Assembly: GCA_963966185.1 (NCBI GenBank)
Contig: CAWZYM010000340.1
Location: 115,001-179,000 of the forward strand
Reading direction: 5' to 3'
DNA length: 64,000 nucleotides
DNA from: Rhabditoides inermis
Taxonomy: Eukaryota; Nematoda; Chromadorea; Rhabditida; Rhabditidae
Notes under the pieces: generated by a model
The model's database searches: none
The model's input: the letters and a program-made list of their open reading frames with translations, nothing else
Told to the model about the DNA's origin: nothing
Made by a program: the position numbers and the translations under genes
Part shown: positions 21,601-32,908 of the stretch, in pieces
Layout of the letters: each line of letters begins with the position of its first letter
How positions within the stretch are numbered: the stretch's first letter is position 1

Positions 21601-24600
21601 AAAGTGCGTACTTCTATTCAAAAAAGTGCGTACTTCTATTAAAAAAGTGCGTACTTCTATTTAAAAAAGTGCGTACTTTCATTGAAAAAAGTGCGTACTT
21701 CTATTGAAAAAGTGCGTACTTCTATTAATAAAGTGCGTACTTCTATTGAAAAACTGCTTACTTCGATTGAAAAAGTGCGTACTTCTGAAAAAAGTGCGTA
21801 CTTCTATTCAAAAAAGTGCGTACTTCTATTAAAAAAGTGCGTACTTCTATTAAAAAAGTGCGTACTTCCATTAAAAAAGTACGTACTTCTAATAAAAAAG
21901 TGCGTACTTCTATTTAAAAAATGCGTACTTCTATTAAAACAGTGCGTACTTCTATTAAAACAGTGCGTACTTCGATTAAAAGTGCGTACTTTTATTAAAA
22001 AGTGCGTACTTCTATAAAAAAAAGTGCGTACTTCTATTAAAAAAGCGTAATTTCATTAAAAAGTGCGTACTTCTATCAAAAAAGTGCGTACTTCTATTTA
22101 AAAAAGTGCGTACTTCTATTAAAAAAGTGCGTACTTCTATTAAAAAGGGCGTACTTCTATTGAAAAACTGCGTACTTCTATTAAAAAATTGCGTATTTCT
22201 ATCAAAAAAGTGCGTACTTCTACTAAAATATGCGTACTTCTATTAAAAGTGCGTACTTCTATTAAAAAAGTGCGTACTTCTATTTAAAAAAGTGCGTACT
22301 TCTATTAAAAAAGGCGTACTTCTATTAAAAAAGTGCGTACTTCTATTTAAAAAAGTGCGTACTTCTATTAAAAAAGTGCGTACTTATTTTAAAAAAGTGC
22401 GTACTTCCAATAAAAAAGTGCGTACTTCTATCAAAAAGTGCGTACTTCTATTCAAAAAAGTGAGTACATTTATCAAAAAGTGCGTACTTCTATTTAAAAA
22501 AGTGAGTACATTTATCAAAAAATGCGTACTTTTTTTTTTAAAGTGCGTACTTCTATTAAAAAAGTGCGTACTTCTAATAAAAAAGTGCGTACTTCTATTG
22601 AAAACGTGCGTACTTCTAGTAAAAAAGTGCGTACTTCTAATAAAAAAGTGCGTACTTCTATCAAAAAAGTGCGTACTTCTATTAAAAAAGTGCGTACTTC
22701 TATTAAAAATGTGCGTACTTCCATTGAAAAAAGTGCGTACTTCTATTTAAAAAAGTGCGTACTTGTTTTAAAAAAGTGCGTACTCCCAATAAAAAAGTGC
22801 GTACTTCTGATAAAAAGTGCGAACTTGATTAAAGAAGTGCGTACTTCTATTGAAAAAAGTGCGTACTTCTATTGAAAAAGTGCGTACTTCTAATAAAAAA
22901 GTGCGTACTTCTATTAAAGAAGTGCGTACTTCTATTCAAAACAGTGCGTACTTCTATTGAAAAAGTGCGTACTTCTATTAAAGAAGTGCGCACTTCTATT
23001 GAAAAACTGCTTACTTCTATAAAAAAAGTGCGTATGTATTTCTATCAAAAAAGTGCGTACTTCTATTTAAAAAAGTGCGTACTTCTAATAAAAAAGTGCG
23101 TACTTCTATCAAAAAAATGCGTACTTCTATTAAAAAAGTGCGTACTTCTTTAAAAAAAAAGTGCGTACTTCTATTTAAAAGTACGTACTTTCATTGAAAA
23201 AAGTGCGTACTTCTATTAAAAAAGTGCGTACTTCTATTCAAAAAAGTGCGTACTTCTATTAAAAAAGTGTGTACTTCTATTAAAACAGTGCGTACTTCGA
23301 TTAAAAGTGCGTACTTCTTTTTAAGAAGTGCGTACTTCTATTGAAAAACTGCTTACTTCTATTGAAAAAGTGCGTACTTCTGAAAAAAGTGCGTACTTCT
23401 ATTCAAAAAAGTGCGTACTTCTATTAAAAAAGTGCGTACTTCTATTAAAAAGGGCGTACTTCTATTGAAAAACTGCGTACTTCTATTAAAAAATTGCGTA
23501 TTTCTATCAAAAAAGTGCGTACTTCTATTCAAAAAAGTGCGTACTTCTATTAAAAAAGTGCGTACTTCTATTTAAAAAAGTGCGTACTTTCATTGAAAAA
23601 AGTGCGTACTTCTATTGAAAAAGTGCGTACTTCTATTAATAAAGTGCGTACTTCTATTGAAAAACTGCTTACTTCGATTGAAAAAGTGCGTACTTCTGAA
23701 AAAAGTGCGTATTTCTATTCAAAAAAGTGCGTACTTCTATTAAAAAAGTGCGTACTTCTATTAAAAAAGTGCGTACTTCCATTAAAAAAGTACGTACTTC
23801 TAATAAAAAAGTGCGTACTTCTATTTAAGAAGTGCGTACTTCTAATAAAAAAGTGCGTACTTCTATTTAAAAAATGCGTACTTCTATTAAAACAGTGCGT
23901 ACTTCTATTAAAACAGTGCGTACTTCGATTAAAAGTGCGTACTTCTATTCAAAAAAGTGCGTAGTTCGATTAAAAGTGCGTACTTTTATTAAAAAGTGCG
24001 TACTTCTATAAAAAAGTGCGTACTTCTATCAAAAAGTGCGTACTTCTATTCAAAAAAGTGAGTACATTTATCAAAAAGTGCGTACTTCTTCCATTAAAAA
24101 AGTACGTACTTCTAATAAAAAAGTGCGTACTTCTATTTAAGAAGTGCGTACTTCTAATAAAAAAGTGCGTACTTCTATTTAAAAAATGCGTACTTCTATT
24201 AAAACAGTGCGTACTTTCGATTAAAAGTGCGTACTTTTATTAAAAAGTGCGTACTTCTATAAAAAAGTGCGTACTTCTATCAAAAAGTGCGTACTTCTAT
24301 TCAAAAAAGTGAGTACATTTATCAAAAAGTGCGTACTTCTATTTAAAAAAAGTGAGTACATTTATCAAAAAATGCGTACTTTTTTTTTAAAAGTGCGTAC
24401 TTCTATTAAAAAAGTGCGTACTTCTAATAAAAAAGTGCGTACTTCTATTGAAAAAGTGCGTACTTCTAGTAAAAAAGTGCGTACTTCTAATAAAAAAGTG
24501 CGTACTTCTATCAAAAAAGTGCGTACTTCTATTTAAAAAAGTGCGTACTTGTTTTAAAAAAGTGCGTACTCCCAATAAAAAAGTGCGTACTTCTATCAAA

Positions 24601-26420
24601 AAGTGCGTACTTCTATTCAAAGAGTGAGTACATATATCAAAAAGTGCGTACTTTTTTTTGAAGAAGTGCGTACTTCTATTGAAAAAGTGCGTACTTCTGA
24701 TAAAAAGTGCGAACTTGATTAAAGAAGTGCGTACTTCTATTGAAAAAGTGCGTACTTCTATTGAAAAAGTGCGTACTTCTAATAAAAAAAGTGCGTACTT
24801 CTATTAAAGAAGTGCGTACTTCTATTCAAAACAGTGCGTACTTCTATTGAAAAAGTGCGTACTTCTATTAAAGAAGTGCGCACTTCTATTGAAAAACTGC
24901 TTACTTCTATAAAAAAGTGCGTATGTATTTCTATCAAAAAAGTGCGTACTTCTATTTAAAAAAGTGCGTACTTCTAATAAAAAAGTGCGTACTTCTATCA
25001 AAAAAGTGCGTACTTCTATTAAAAAAGTGCGTACTTCTTTAAAAAAAGTGCGTACTTCTATTTAAAAGTACGTACTTTCATTGAAAAAAGTGCGTACTTC
25101 TATTAAAAAAGTGCGTACTTCTATTCAAAAAAGTGCGTACTTCTATTAAAAAAGTGTGTACTTCTATTAAAACAGTGCGTACTTCGATTAAAAGTGCGTA
25201 CTTCTTTTTAAGAAGTGCGTACTTCTATTGAAAAACTGCTTACTTCTATTGAAAAAGTGCGTACTTCTGAAAAAAGTGCGTACTTCTATTCAAAAAAGTG
25301 CGTACTTCTATTAAAAAAGTGCGTACTTCTATTAAAAAGGGCGTACTTCTATTGAAAAACTGCGTACTTCTATTAAAAAATTGCGTATTTCTATCAAAAA
25401 AGTGCGTACTTCTATTCAAAAAAGTGCGTACTTCTATTAAAAAAGTGCGTACTTCTATTTAAAAAAGTGCGTACTTTCATTGAAAAAAGTGCGTACTTCT
25501 ATTGAAAAAGTGCGTACTTCTATTAATAAAGTGCGTACTTCTATTGAAAAACTGCTTACTTCGATTGAAAAAGTGCGTACTTCTGAAAAAAGTGCGTACT
25601 TCTATTCAAAAAAGTGCGTACTTCTATTAAAAAAGTGCGTACTTCTATTAAAAAAGTGCGTACTTCCATTAAAAAAGTACGTACTTCTAATAAAAAAGTG
25701 CGTACTTCTATTTAAAAAATGCGTACTTCTATTAAAACAGTGCGTACTTCTATTAAAACAGTGCGTACTTCGATTAAAAGTGCGTACTTTTATTAAAAAG
25801 TGCGTACTTCTATAAAAAAAAGTGCGTACTTCTATTAAAAAAGCGTAATTTCATTAAAAAGTGCGTACTTCTATCAAAAAAGTGCGTACTTCTATTTAAA
25901 AAAGTGCGTACTTCTATTAAAAAAGTGCGTACTTCTATTAAAAAAAATGCGTACTTCTATTTAAAAAAGTGCGTACTTCTAATAAAAAAGTGCGTACTTC
26001 TATTGAAAAAGTGCGTACTTCTAGTAAAAAAGTGCGTACTTCAAAAAAAGTGCGTACTTCTATTCAAAAAAAGCGTACTTTTATTCAAAAAAAATGCGTA
26101 CTTTTATTTAAAAAGTGCGTACTTCTATTAAAATATGCGTACTTCTATTAAAAGTGCGTACTTCTATTAAAAAAGTGCGTACTTCTATTTAAAAAAGTGC
26201 GTACTTCTATTAAAAAAGGCGTACTTCTATTAAAAAAGTGCGTACTTCTATTTAAAAAAGTGCGTACTTCTATTAAAAAAGTGCGTACTTATTTTAAAAA
26301 AAGTGCGTACTCCCAATAAAAAAGTGCGTACTTCTATCAAAAAGTGCGTACTTCTATTCAAAAAAGTGAGTACATTTATCAAAAAGTGCGTACTTCTATT
26401 TTAAAAAAAATGCGTACTTC

Positions 26421-26593
26421 TAGTGTTCACCACAGTCCTTCAACTACTCTCAAAAAGCTACACTATAGACTTATTTCGAAGAATAGCATTTCATCGAAGC
26501 AACAATCTATTTTAAAAAAAAAAACTGTATTCATTAATTTAAGAGCAAGTGTTAAAGGTTTGAGCAAACAGTCGAATTCATAAGTTAATGTTA

Positions 26594-26596
<3 letters not shown>
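26421..26596. other. Short single-copy spacer after the satellite
   Basis: Non-repetitive AT-rich DNA between the end of the 21-bp satellite and a CT tract. No gene seen. Confidence 0.5.

Positions 26597-26690
<94 letters not shown>
26597..26690. repeat. (CT)n microsatellite
   Basis: About 94 bp of nearly pure CT, directly adjacent to the stop codon of the minus-strand exon at 26688-26749; the TAG overlaps the edge of the tract. Confidence 0.95.
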
Positions 26691-27388
26691 ATCAGTCTTT
26701 GGCGCACTCGAAGGCTCAGACTTGGAAGCCGTTTCGTTGTTCAGCAGTTCTGAAAAGATAGTAGAAAAAGGTGGAGAGGTTTGATATATAACGTTGTAGT
26801 GACGCTCCTCTCCTGGTAAAAGTCGATGTTCTCTTGCACTGTGACTCGCTCTCGTGCTAGAAAGCACCTATGAGCTGCCATGGAGACCTTCCGGTGCTAA
26901 ACCACCGCCTCACGCTCGCTGGGAGTCAACTACAAAACCAACATCATTCCTCTCTATCTCTATCCCACTCCTTTTCTCCCCCTTTCTCTTTCATACCTGT
27001 GCTCTTTCTCCTCCGATCTCCGCGTCAATGTTTTTCGGATCGCCTACAACGACTGGTTTGTAACACAATCTTCCCCCGAATCCGAATGGTGTACCGTATA
27101 TCTAATCACTGTCACTTGCGTTACGGTGTTCTACCGTATCCTATACCTAACTCAACTACATATCCTTACCCTTCTGTCCCGTCTTGTCCTTCTTCTTCCC
27201 CACTTTCTTTTCTCCCTTCTTCTCCTCTTCTTTATTTCCCTTCTTCTTCTTCTTCTCCTCTTCTTTCTTCTCCTGCTCCTTCTTGTCTTCTTTCTTTTCC
27301 ACCTCTTTCTCCTCTTCTTTCTTTTCTTCTTTTTTCTCCTCTTCTTTCTTTTCCTCCTTTTTTTTCCTGCTCCTTCTTCTCGTCCTTC
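26688..27388 (-). CDS. 3' end of a Lys/Glu-rich protein gene (two exons)
   Basis: Minus strand. An exon from about 27388 (acceptor after GTTTAGAACAG) to 27170 ends AAGG before GTAAGG. The next exon, 26749-26688, follows CTTTTCAG. The one-base overhang of the first and the two-base entry of the second complete a Glu codon, so the phases agree. The first exon encodes ~70 residues that are almost only Lys and Glu with Gly near the end (KKDKTGQK), and the second encodes LLNNETASKSEPSSAPKTD and a TAG stop. Charged Lys/Glu tails of this kind form disordered or single-alpha-helix segments. I cannot name the protein. Upstream exons probably lie toward the CpG-rich DNA at 27.8-28.1 kb. Confidence 0.55.
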
Positions 27389-27441
27389 CTGTTCTAAACA
27401 TGTGGTGTGTCATTTCATTTCGCTTCATGACAAATAAAGTG

Positions 27442-27446
<5 letters not shown>

Positions 27447-27493
<47 letters not shown>

Positions 27494-27496
27494 GAG
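27447..27496. repeat. (GA)n microsatellite
   Basis: 50 bp of GA with one GAGC interruption, upstream (minus-strand sense) of the Lys/Glu-rich exon. Confidence 0.95.
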
Positions 27497-27690
27497 ATCA
27501 CGTAGCACTCGCGTCAGACTGTGTCGTGTAGGTGAGCACAGGTGAGAACGGTGCACTGAAAACAAAAAGAGCGATCGAAACGCAACTACAACAACGTACG
27601 GGCTGTGTCGGATCGCGTCGACCTCGTGCTCCGCAACCCTTTTGACGTAGTTGTGGTGGGGCGGCCGCTGGAAAGGGAACGTGAACCATA

Positions 27691-27771
27691 CAAGCAACAC
27701 GCAACACGCAACACGCAACACGCAACACGCAACACGCAACACGCAACACGCAACACGCAACACGGGACTCG
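27691..27771. repeat. 7-bp tandem repeat (CAACACG)n
   Basis: About 11 perfect copies of a 7-bp unit. On the minus strand the unit reads as a repeated Leu-Arg-Val-Ala-Cys-Cys-Val frame, which is a by-product. Confidence 0.95.
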
Positions 27772-28040
27772 CCTCCTCGTGATCGCGTCCCGACAGCTCG
27801 AGCGCGGACGAGACAACGGATCTCGACGATGTGCGACGGAGAGGCGGGTCGCAGTTGGGAGAAAGGCCGGCGGCCGGGCAGCTCGAGCCTCTCGGCGGGG
27901 GCCAGATCTTGGGCCGCGCGCGCATCGTGCTGGGCGCCGCCGCCTCGCTGCTCGCGCTCCTCGACACGAGCCGTTGCGCGCACTGCGATGCGGCCAGTGA
28001 CGTCACCGCCGCCGCCGCCGCCATAACGAACATCGTGCGC
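27770..28040. promoter_or_regulatory. CpG-rich segment, possible promoter or first exon (minus strand)
   Basis: GC- and CpG-dense compared with all flanking DNA, and open in several frames on both strands. A minus-strand ATG near 28035 starts an Ala-rich frame over a (CGG)n-like run at 28007-28023. I cannot choose a coding frame. It is placed correctly to be the 5' end of the Lys/Glu-rich gene whose last exons lie at 27.4-26.7 kb, but this is inference. Confidence 0.35.
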
Positions 28041-28099
28041 GGAGAATGACGATTCTGCGATAGCGAAACGAATGCATAAACGGGTGTCTTTGAAATCAT

Positions 28100-28965
28100 C
28101 TGTCATCATTGACAACATAAAAAAATTTTCACAGGAAATCGTGATTTGAATATATCTACAAAAGAAATTTTTTCCTCGAAATTTGCGTAATTAATATTTT
28201 TTCGGCTGAACGAATACTCAAGGCTGCCAGTTTGGGCGCAAGGTTTTTGGCATTTGCAAGACCGCTCCCACTATTTGGGCGTGTTTCAAAGACAGTTAAA
28301 GGTGCAGTGGCAACTTATTTTTTGACTTGAAATGCTTGAAAGAATCGTATTAACCAAAATCTTAATCGATTTGTAAGAAAGAACGACGATTATCCGTTGC
28401 TTTCAAATGTTGCAACTCGCTGTTGCAATAATTTATTTCAAACTCAAAGTTGGTCTCGCCACGACTTCCATTCCGTAGAACGCTTCAATACTGTAGAAAT
28501 TGCGAGAGAAGCCATAAAGCATCACTGTCATATAATGACTTTTCAGGGTTTAGTCATAAAAAGACTGGTAAACGACATATTATAAATTCTCTTAGTTATT
28601 ATTTGACTACAAATTCTCAAAAAATAACTAAAGGGTAACTGAAGTCATAATTAGACTTGCTGAGACGTCATAATTTGACTTCATCAGATTTTGACTTCAG
28701 TTAAAGTCTTTTTTTTACTACTCCATTTGTGAATACCATTCAAACCATCGTATTATCTATGGCGTGTGTGTGGTAAACGTGAATTAACATTCCTTTCATA
28801 TTACTTTATAAGCCCCACAATTTTCAAACAAAGCAAGATGATTCAAATAAAATAACATTTTATGTACATACCACAAAAAGAATATCGAACAATACAAAAA
28901 TAAACTCAACTGTCATTGCGAACACGGAGAGAGTTATTATGAACAGAAAAGAATAGAGTCTATTA
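28100..28965. other. Stretch without a recognised gene
   Basis: AT-rich DNA. It contains a copy of the dispersed motif AAAGGTGCAGTGGCAACTTA (28296-28317) also found near 7.3 and 31.7 kb. No exon recognised. Confidence 0.4.
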
Positions 28966-28973
28966 ATGCAAAC

Positions 28974-29456
28974 CTCCAGCGACGATGGAGAAATCACATA
29001 TGACGCGCTGGTAGAGGGGCACATACTGTCAGTGCTGATTAGAATCTCGTACATCCTGGTTAGAGGTGTCCCTCTCACCTACAATCAAAAACAATATGTA
29101 CAATTCAATAATGATGTAACAAACCTGTCCCTTGATACAGCGAAGAAGAAGCCCAGCATCCACTACTATCAGGTCCGAGAAAAGGAACAGACTCGCCGCA
29201 AAGAAGGCCTTCCTGAACAACAACAATAATGACCGGAAGGTAAATAAGTGTAATACCTTCTGCACTGTCGTTGTACGGTGTGTCGAATAGTGATGGAAAG
29301 GCGGCTCCGGCGCGCTCCTCCGACCACGGCAACTCCCACTCCATCTGAACAAGAAGGATAAATCAATACTCTACAATAGTAGAGTACCTCCATGTTTTCG
29401 TTGAGAGCGCAGTAGAAGTCAGGTGTGGCGATGTAGCTCCATCCACAAGCCACATC
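28974..29456 (-). CDS. Internal exons of an unidentified protein
   Basis: Minus strand, four exon-like blocks bounded by AG and GT. They are 29456-29388 (23 codons, ACGWSYIATPDFYCALNE), 29344-29257 (MEWELPWSEERAG, then FPSLFDTPYND), ~29206-29111 (KAFFAASLFLFSDLIVVDAG, ends CIKGQ) and ~29085-28974 (VRGTPLTRMYEILIST). The last two are in phase, but blocks 2 and 3 differ by one base, so either a boundary is misjudged or there is a frameshift. The FLFSDLIVV strand is reminiscent of the first strands of PH domains in Rho-GEFs, but this is a weak resemblance and I do not assign a function. The 3' continuation toward 28.9 kb was not resolved. Confidence 0.4.
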
Positions 29457-29768
29457 CTACATCCACGCACACAGCCTCCGCGCCTGACACAGGCACATCA
29501 CAAATACAATACCGATGGCAATATTACAACAGAGTTCTCACGTGTACAACCACTACTCACCACTCAGTTCCTCTTTGTCAGTCCCCACCGAGTCATCGGC
29601 GGAGGCGCGCGCACGCCACGCGCATGTTCCGCATCCTATACGCATACGTAATCACTTACGACAAAATTAAAATCGCAAAGATATCAATGCGGTAAAACAA
29701 CCGTTCAAAATCATGCCAACATCAACTCACAATGGGGAATAAATGAATTTATTCAGGAATAAATGAAT
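29457..29768. other. Short spacer without a recognised gene
   Basis: A GC-rich patch at 29580-29630 with no frame I can support, then AT-rich sequence leading into the tandem duplication at the 3' end of the kinase-like gene. Confidence 0.4.
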
Positions 29769-29868
29769 TTAGGAATAATTGAATTTATTTCTAAATTCAT
29801 ACAAATCTTGTACCCCCCCCTGTCCAGGAATAAATGAATTCATTTCTAAATTCATACAAATCTTGTAC
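29765..29868. repeat. Two-copy ~60-bp direct repeat at the end of the kinase-like gene
   Basis: The block GGAATAAATGAATT, then TTCTAAATTCATACAAATCT and TGTACC, appears twice (ending near 29810 and 29868), separated by a run of C. It duplicates the last ~15 codons of the kinase frame. Confidence 0.8.
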
Positions 29869-30250
29869 CGTACCCGATTCTCGCTCACAAGTGCAGCAAT
29901 CGCTTCCCTGTCGATGAGAGCATCTCGAATGTACGCGCACTCTGCTAACTCCACTTGACCCCAGCGACGAGATGCGTCCTTCTGGATGCTGCATGGGAAT
30001 AGATAAGACAATGACGGAACATGGCGACTGACCGTGCATGGAGGAGTCGTATGGTGTCGGGTCCGTGTCGCTCGACCAGCTCTCCTTCCACCCGCACCTC
30101 TCCGCCCACCACCTCCACCACGTCCCGAGGCACGTCCATCAGAGTGGCGTCGTCCCGCCAGTCCTTGCGCCTCCAAGGAAACTCGCCCAGCATCAGCTTC
30201 AGAAGACACACGCCCAGACTTCACAAGTCCGACTACAGCCTTCGCGAGAA

Positions 30251-30290
<40 letters not shown>

Positions 30291-30993
30291 ATACACTCAC
30301 TTGTATCCTCCGCCGCTCGCCCTCTCTGGCGCCATGTACACTCCTGTGCCTACATAACTCCGCGCCACACTCGTCCATCAACTAAACACGCGAACATGTG
30401 AATGTGAATGCATAATCCTATCCGTTTTCAGAGTTCATAAAAATACCTTGGACACGCCGAAATCAGCGAGTTTCACGTAGCCGCTCGTGTTCAGCTGTTG
30501 CTCGGCTTGAGATCTGGAAGCGAATCGATTAGACGTGTCTCGCTCCACCGAGTCACCCCTGTGCATGACTCCGTTCTGCCACAGCCACTCCAGCCCCGCG
30601 CACACGCTCTTGGCGAGGGAAGACGGGGTAGTCGGCGTACGAACCGCCACACATCAACTCCACGCTGATAGACAGCTACAATGCAAACACGCATGCAAAA
30701 AAACCCGATACAATGCAAAACCCGATACACATGAATAGATGGCAACCTGATTTCCATCGATCGACGTTCCGAGAAGGTGCACGACAAAGTCACCTCGACA
30801 CTTCAACGAGAAATAGTGTACATCGCAAACCGACATAAAAGCTACGCAACGAAAAATGGCTAGAATGCAGACGCAGACACATCCAGAAGCCCACCTTCGC
30901 GAGTATGTGTAGTTCTGTGAGGAGGGCGTGTCGGTCTCTGTCCTCCAGTAGCTGCACACAGCCATCAGAGTGTCGCTCGGCACGTGCAGGCTC
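29769..30993 (-). pseudogene. Decayed MAP-kinase-kinase-like protein kinase (7 exon blocks)
   Basis: Minus strand exons: 30993-30895, 30800-30747, 30675-30557, 30513-30447, 30381-30301, 30232-30033 and 29988-29769 (TAA). Conserved kinase features appear in order: LHVPSDTLMAV (beta-3), LLEDRDRHALLTELHIL (alpha-C), hinge VELMCGGSY, then MHR joined across an intron to DLKPSN. LNTSGYVKLADFGVSK (DFG) and the activation end SYVGTGVYMAPERASGG follow, then LGVCLLKLMLGEFPW and a C-lobe end with QKDASRRW. VGTGVYMAPER and the LMDE segment place it near STE7 kinases. It is broken: a frameshift at beta-3 removes the catalytic Lys, and further shifts lie in the hinge exon (~30627), after DLKPSN (~30500) and before SYVGTG (~30370). 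TGA replaces the Trp of the SDxWSLG motif (30225-30219). It is most simply an unprocessed pseudogene or a paralogue under decay. Confidence 0.7.
30250..30287. repeat. (GA)n microsatellite in a kinase intron
   Basis: 38 bp of GA between exons 30381-30301 and 30232-30033. On the sense strand it is a CT tract just upstream of the acceptor. Confidence 0.9.
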
Positions 30994-31175
30994 CTGCGAG
31001 AAGACGCAACATGACACGCGCATTCAGATAGATATGCAAGACAGAAACCAGCATGTATTTCAAGAAAGTCGAGCGTGAGCGATATTGGGTGAAGAGTTGA
31101 TAAAAGGGAGGAGTCACACTCAGAGCCGAGTGTCAGTCTCAACTAAAGTGTGCTGGCGAGACGCTGAACACGCAA

Positions 31176-31176
31176 A

Positions 31177-31215
<39 letters not shown>

Positions 31216-31217
31216 TA
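31176..31217. repeat. (AAT)n microsatellite
   Basis: About 13 AAT units. Confidence 0.95.
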
Positions 31218-31566
31218 ATACAAAATCATGCAAAAAGCGGGCACAGATTAAAACTTTGTATGAGAATCTGTGCTGGCATGACTGTGATATTACTTGAAAA
31301 TGTCAGAAACGTATCTACGACAAACTATTTCTTAAATCGGAAATGAATACATGATATTCAATTATTAAAACAAAAAACTTTTTAAACTTTTTAAATTTAT
31401 TTTTGAAAATAGAAGTCATATTATTACTAACAAAGTTGTTTATTTGGTCCCGTACGGATTATTCAGGGATTATTTGTCTAGTCATTATTTGACATTACAG
31501 CTTGGGAAGCTGATGCTTCCTCGAGAGAAGACATATCCTCAGATGAACGAAGCTCGTTAAGTTGCT

Positions 31567-31632
31567 TTGCAGCTTAGTGCGTGTGTGCGCCGTTATGGCG
31601 CAGACCTCGCCGGTTCGAGTCCTCTCTACGGC
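31567..31632 (+). repeat. tRNA-like SINE head (pol III boxes A and B)
   Basis: Contains a box-A-like AGCTTAGTGCG and a perfect box-B GGTTCGAGTCC ~40 bases later. A 5-bp anticodon-type stem (TGCGC/GCGCA) lies between them. The loop lacks the invariant U33 and the T stem does not pair, so a functional tRNA is unlikely. Confidence 0.55.
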
Positions 31633-31979
31633 AAATGTTTTGCATGAGTGGTGGTACCCGTTCAAGAGAGCTAGTTGCAGAAATAAGTCGCCGCTGTGCC
31701 TTTAAAAACAAATTGCAAAAAGAGTTTCGAAGATATTGACCGCTTCATGAGCACTAGCCAACCTCGATAGTAAAACAGTAAAACAGTAGTAAAACAGATG
31801 CGATACGATGCGAAAATGACGAAGATTGGCGCATGACAGGAAGATTGCGGCGTGTCTCAACTTCGCGGGCGGTTCATTGTTGGTTCTAGGTGGAAGAGAA
31901 ATGCGCACTGCACTGGCGGGCGAGGCGGGTGCGGCTTGTGAGACGCCGGACAAATGAGGCTCTCTCTCAATCCCTCTCT

Positions 31980-32021
<42 letters not shown>

Positions 32022-32248
32022 ATTCCGTGTCGCCAATATGTCGAACTCATTCACATGCTATGCTCCCTGTCCTATCTGTCTTTGAAGTAAACACATTCTT
32101 GGAAAAAATCTTTACGTAGCATATTCAAAATCACAAAGTACATTTACAGTCACCGGAACACGTGTAAAAGGAAGTGGGAGTGGGTCACAAACTACACACA
32201 CACACACACACTCCCCCCTCTCTCTCCCTCTCTGCCACTCTGTCGTAC

Positions 32249-32874
32249 CGCGGGAGCACGCCGGTTGGAGACGACAGCGGGCTTGCGCTGAGCCGAGCGA
32301 CGAGCCACCCGCTACAAAAACACAACTCTCTCTCCCCCTCCCTCTCTCCCCTTCCTCTCTCCCTCCCTCTCTCTCCCTCCCCTCTCGTACCTCGACCGCG
32401 CGAGTGTACTGTCCGAACGAGGCGCAGTTTTTGAGGACGAGTGGCTCCTCTCCCACCACATCCAGCAGCATCGAGTCGGAGAGGCGAGAGAGATGCACCA
32501 GAGAGAGCAGACTGCAACGGCCGATCCTCTTTCCTTCCACCTTCACCCAACACTCATACGACGATTGCAGCTCTTTGTATCACGATTGTATCATGATGCT
32601 TTTAACCTAACATCCCGTCCATACAACGAAGTTATCTCTATCCACCCTGCCCAGTGCACATCCGCCGTCCATCTCTCTCCCTTCCCCCTCTCCCTCCCTC
32701 TCTCTCCCCTCCCTCTCTCTCTCTCTGTCTGTCACTCTCTCTCGCACACACACACACACCTGCTGTGTTCGTCCATGCCCACCGCATTCGCCCGACTCCA
32801 ATCGATGACCAGCCCGTACAGAAGACTGTCGTCCACCGACAGCTCTGCCAGCCCTGCAATCTTCCTGTTCAGAA

Positions 32875-32908
<34 letters not shown>

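Larger units (their letters stand above)
12486..26420. repeat. 21-22 bp satellite with higher-order repeats, ~14 kb
   Basis: A tandem array of a ~21-bp unit, GTGCGTACTTCTATT plus a run of about 5-7 A, for nearly 14 kb (about 650 units). Variants change one or two positions (CTAATA, CTATCA, CTATTG, CTATTT, GAGTACATTTATC) and recur in fixed order, giving higher-order repeats. One period is ~737 bp (12831 versus 13568) and another ~1104 bp (16161 versus 17265). A third is ~1.9 kb (19772, 21682, 23593, 25480), pairing into ~3.8 kb (18472 versus 22292). The block is interrupted once by a LINE fragment at 15015-15625. Frames reading VRTSIKK or CVLLLKK are by-products. No gene is present apart from the LINE. 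Confidence 0.97.
30994..32248. other. Stretch between the kinase-like and BTB genes
   Basis: Holds an (AAT)n microsatellite at 31176-31217, a tRNA-like SINE head at 31567-31632, a copy of the dispersed AAAGGCACAGCGGCGACTTA motif (minus strand, ~31686-31705) and a (CT)n tract at ~31967-32020. Possible 3' exons of the BTB gene may lie near 31.85-31.97 kb, but I could not support one. Confidence 0.5.

Noticed and set aside
12486..26400. Regular short repeats as a CRISPR array
   Set aside because: There are no unique spacers, the unit is a degenerate 21-mer in eukaryotic DNA, and no cas genes exist.
12486..26420. VRTSIKK/CVLLLKK frames as a repeat protein
   Set aside because: The 21-bp unit keeps frame by arithmetic; every frame is interrupted by 1-bp length changes in the A-run and there is no start context or splice structure.
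31567..31632. Functional tRNA gene
   Set aside because: Boxes A and B are present, but the anticodon loop lacks U33 and the T stem does not pair.
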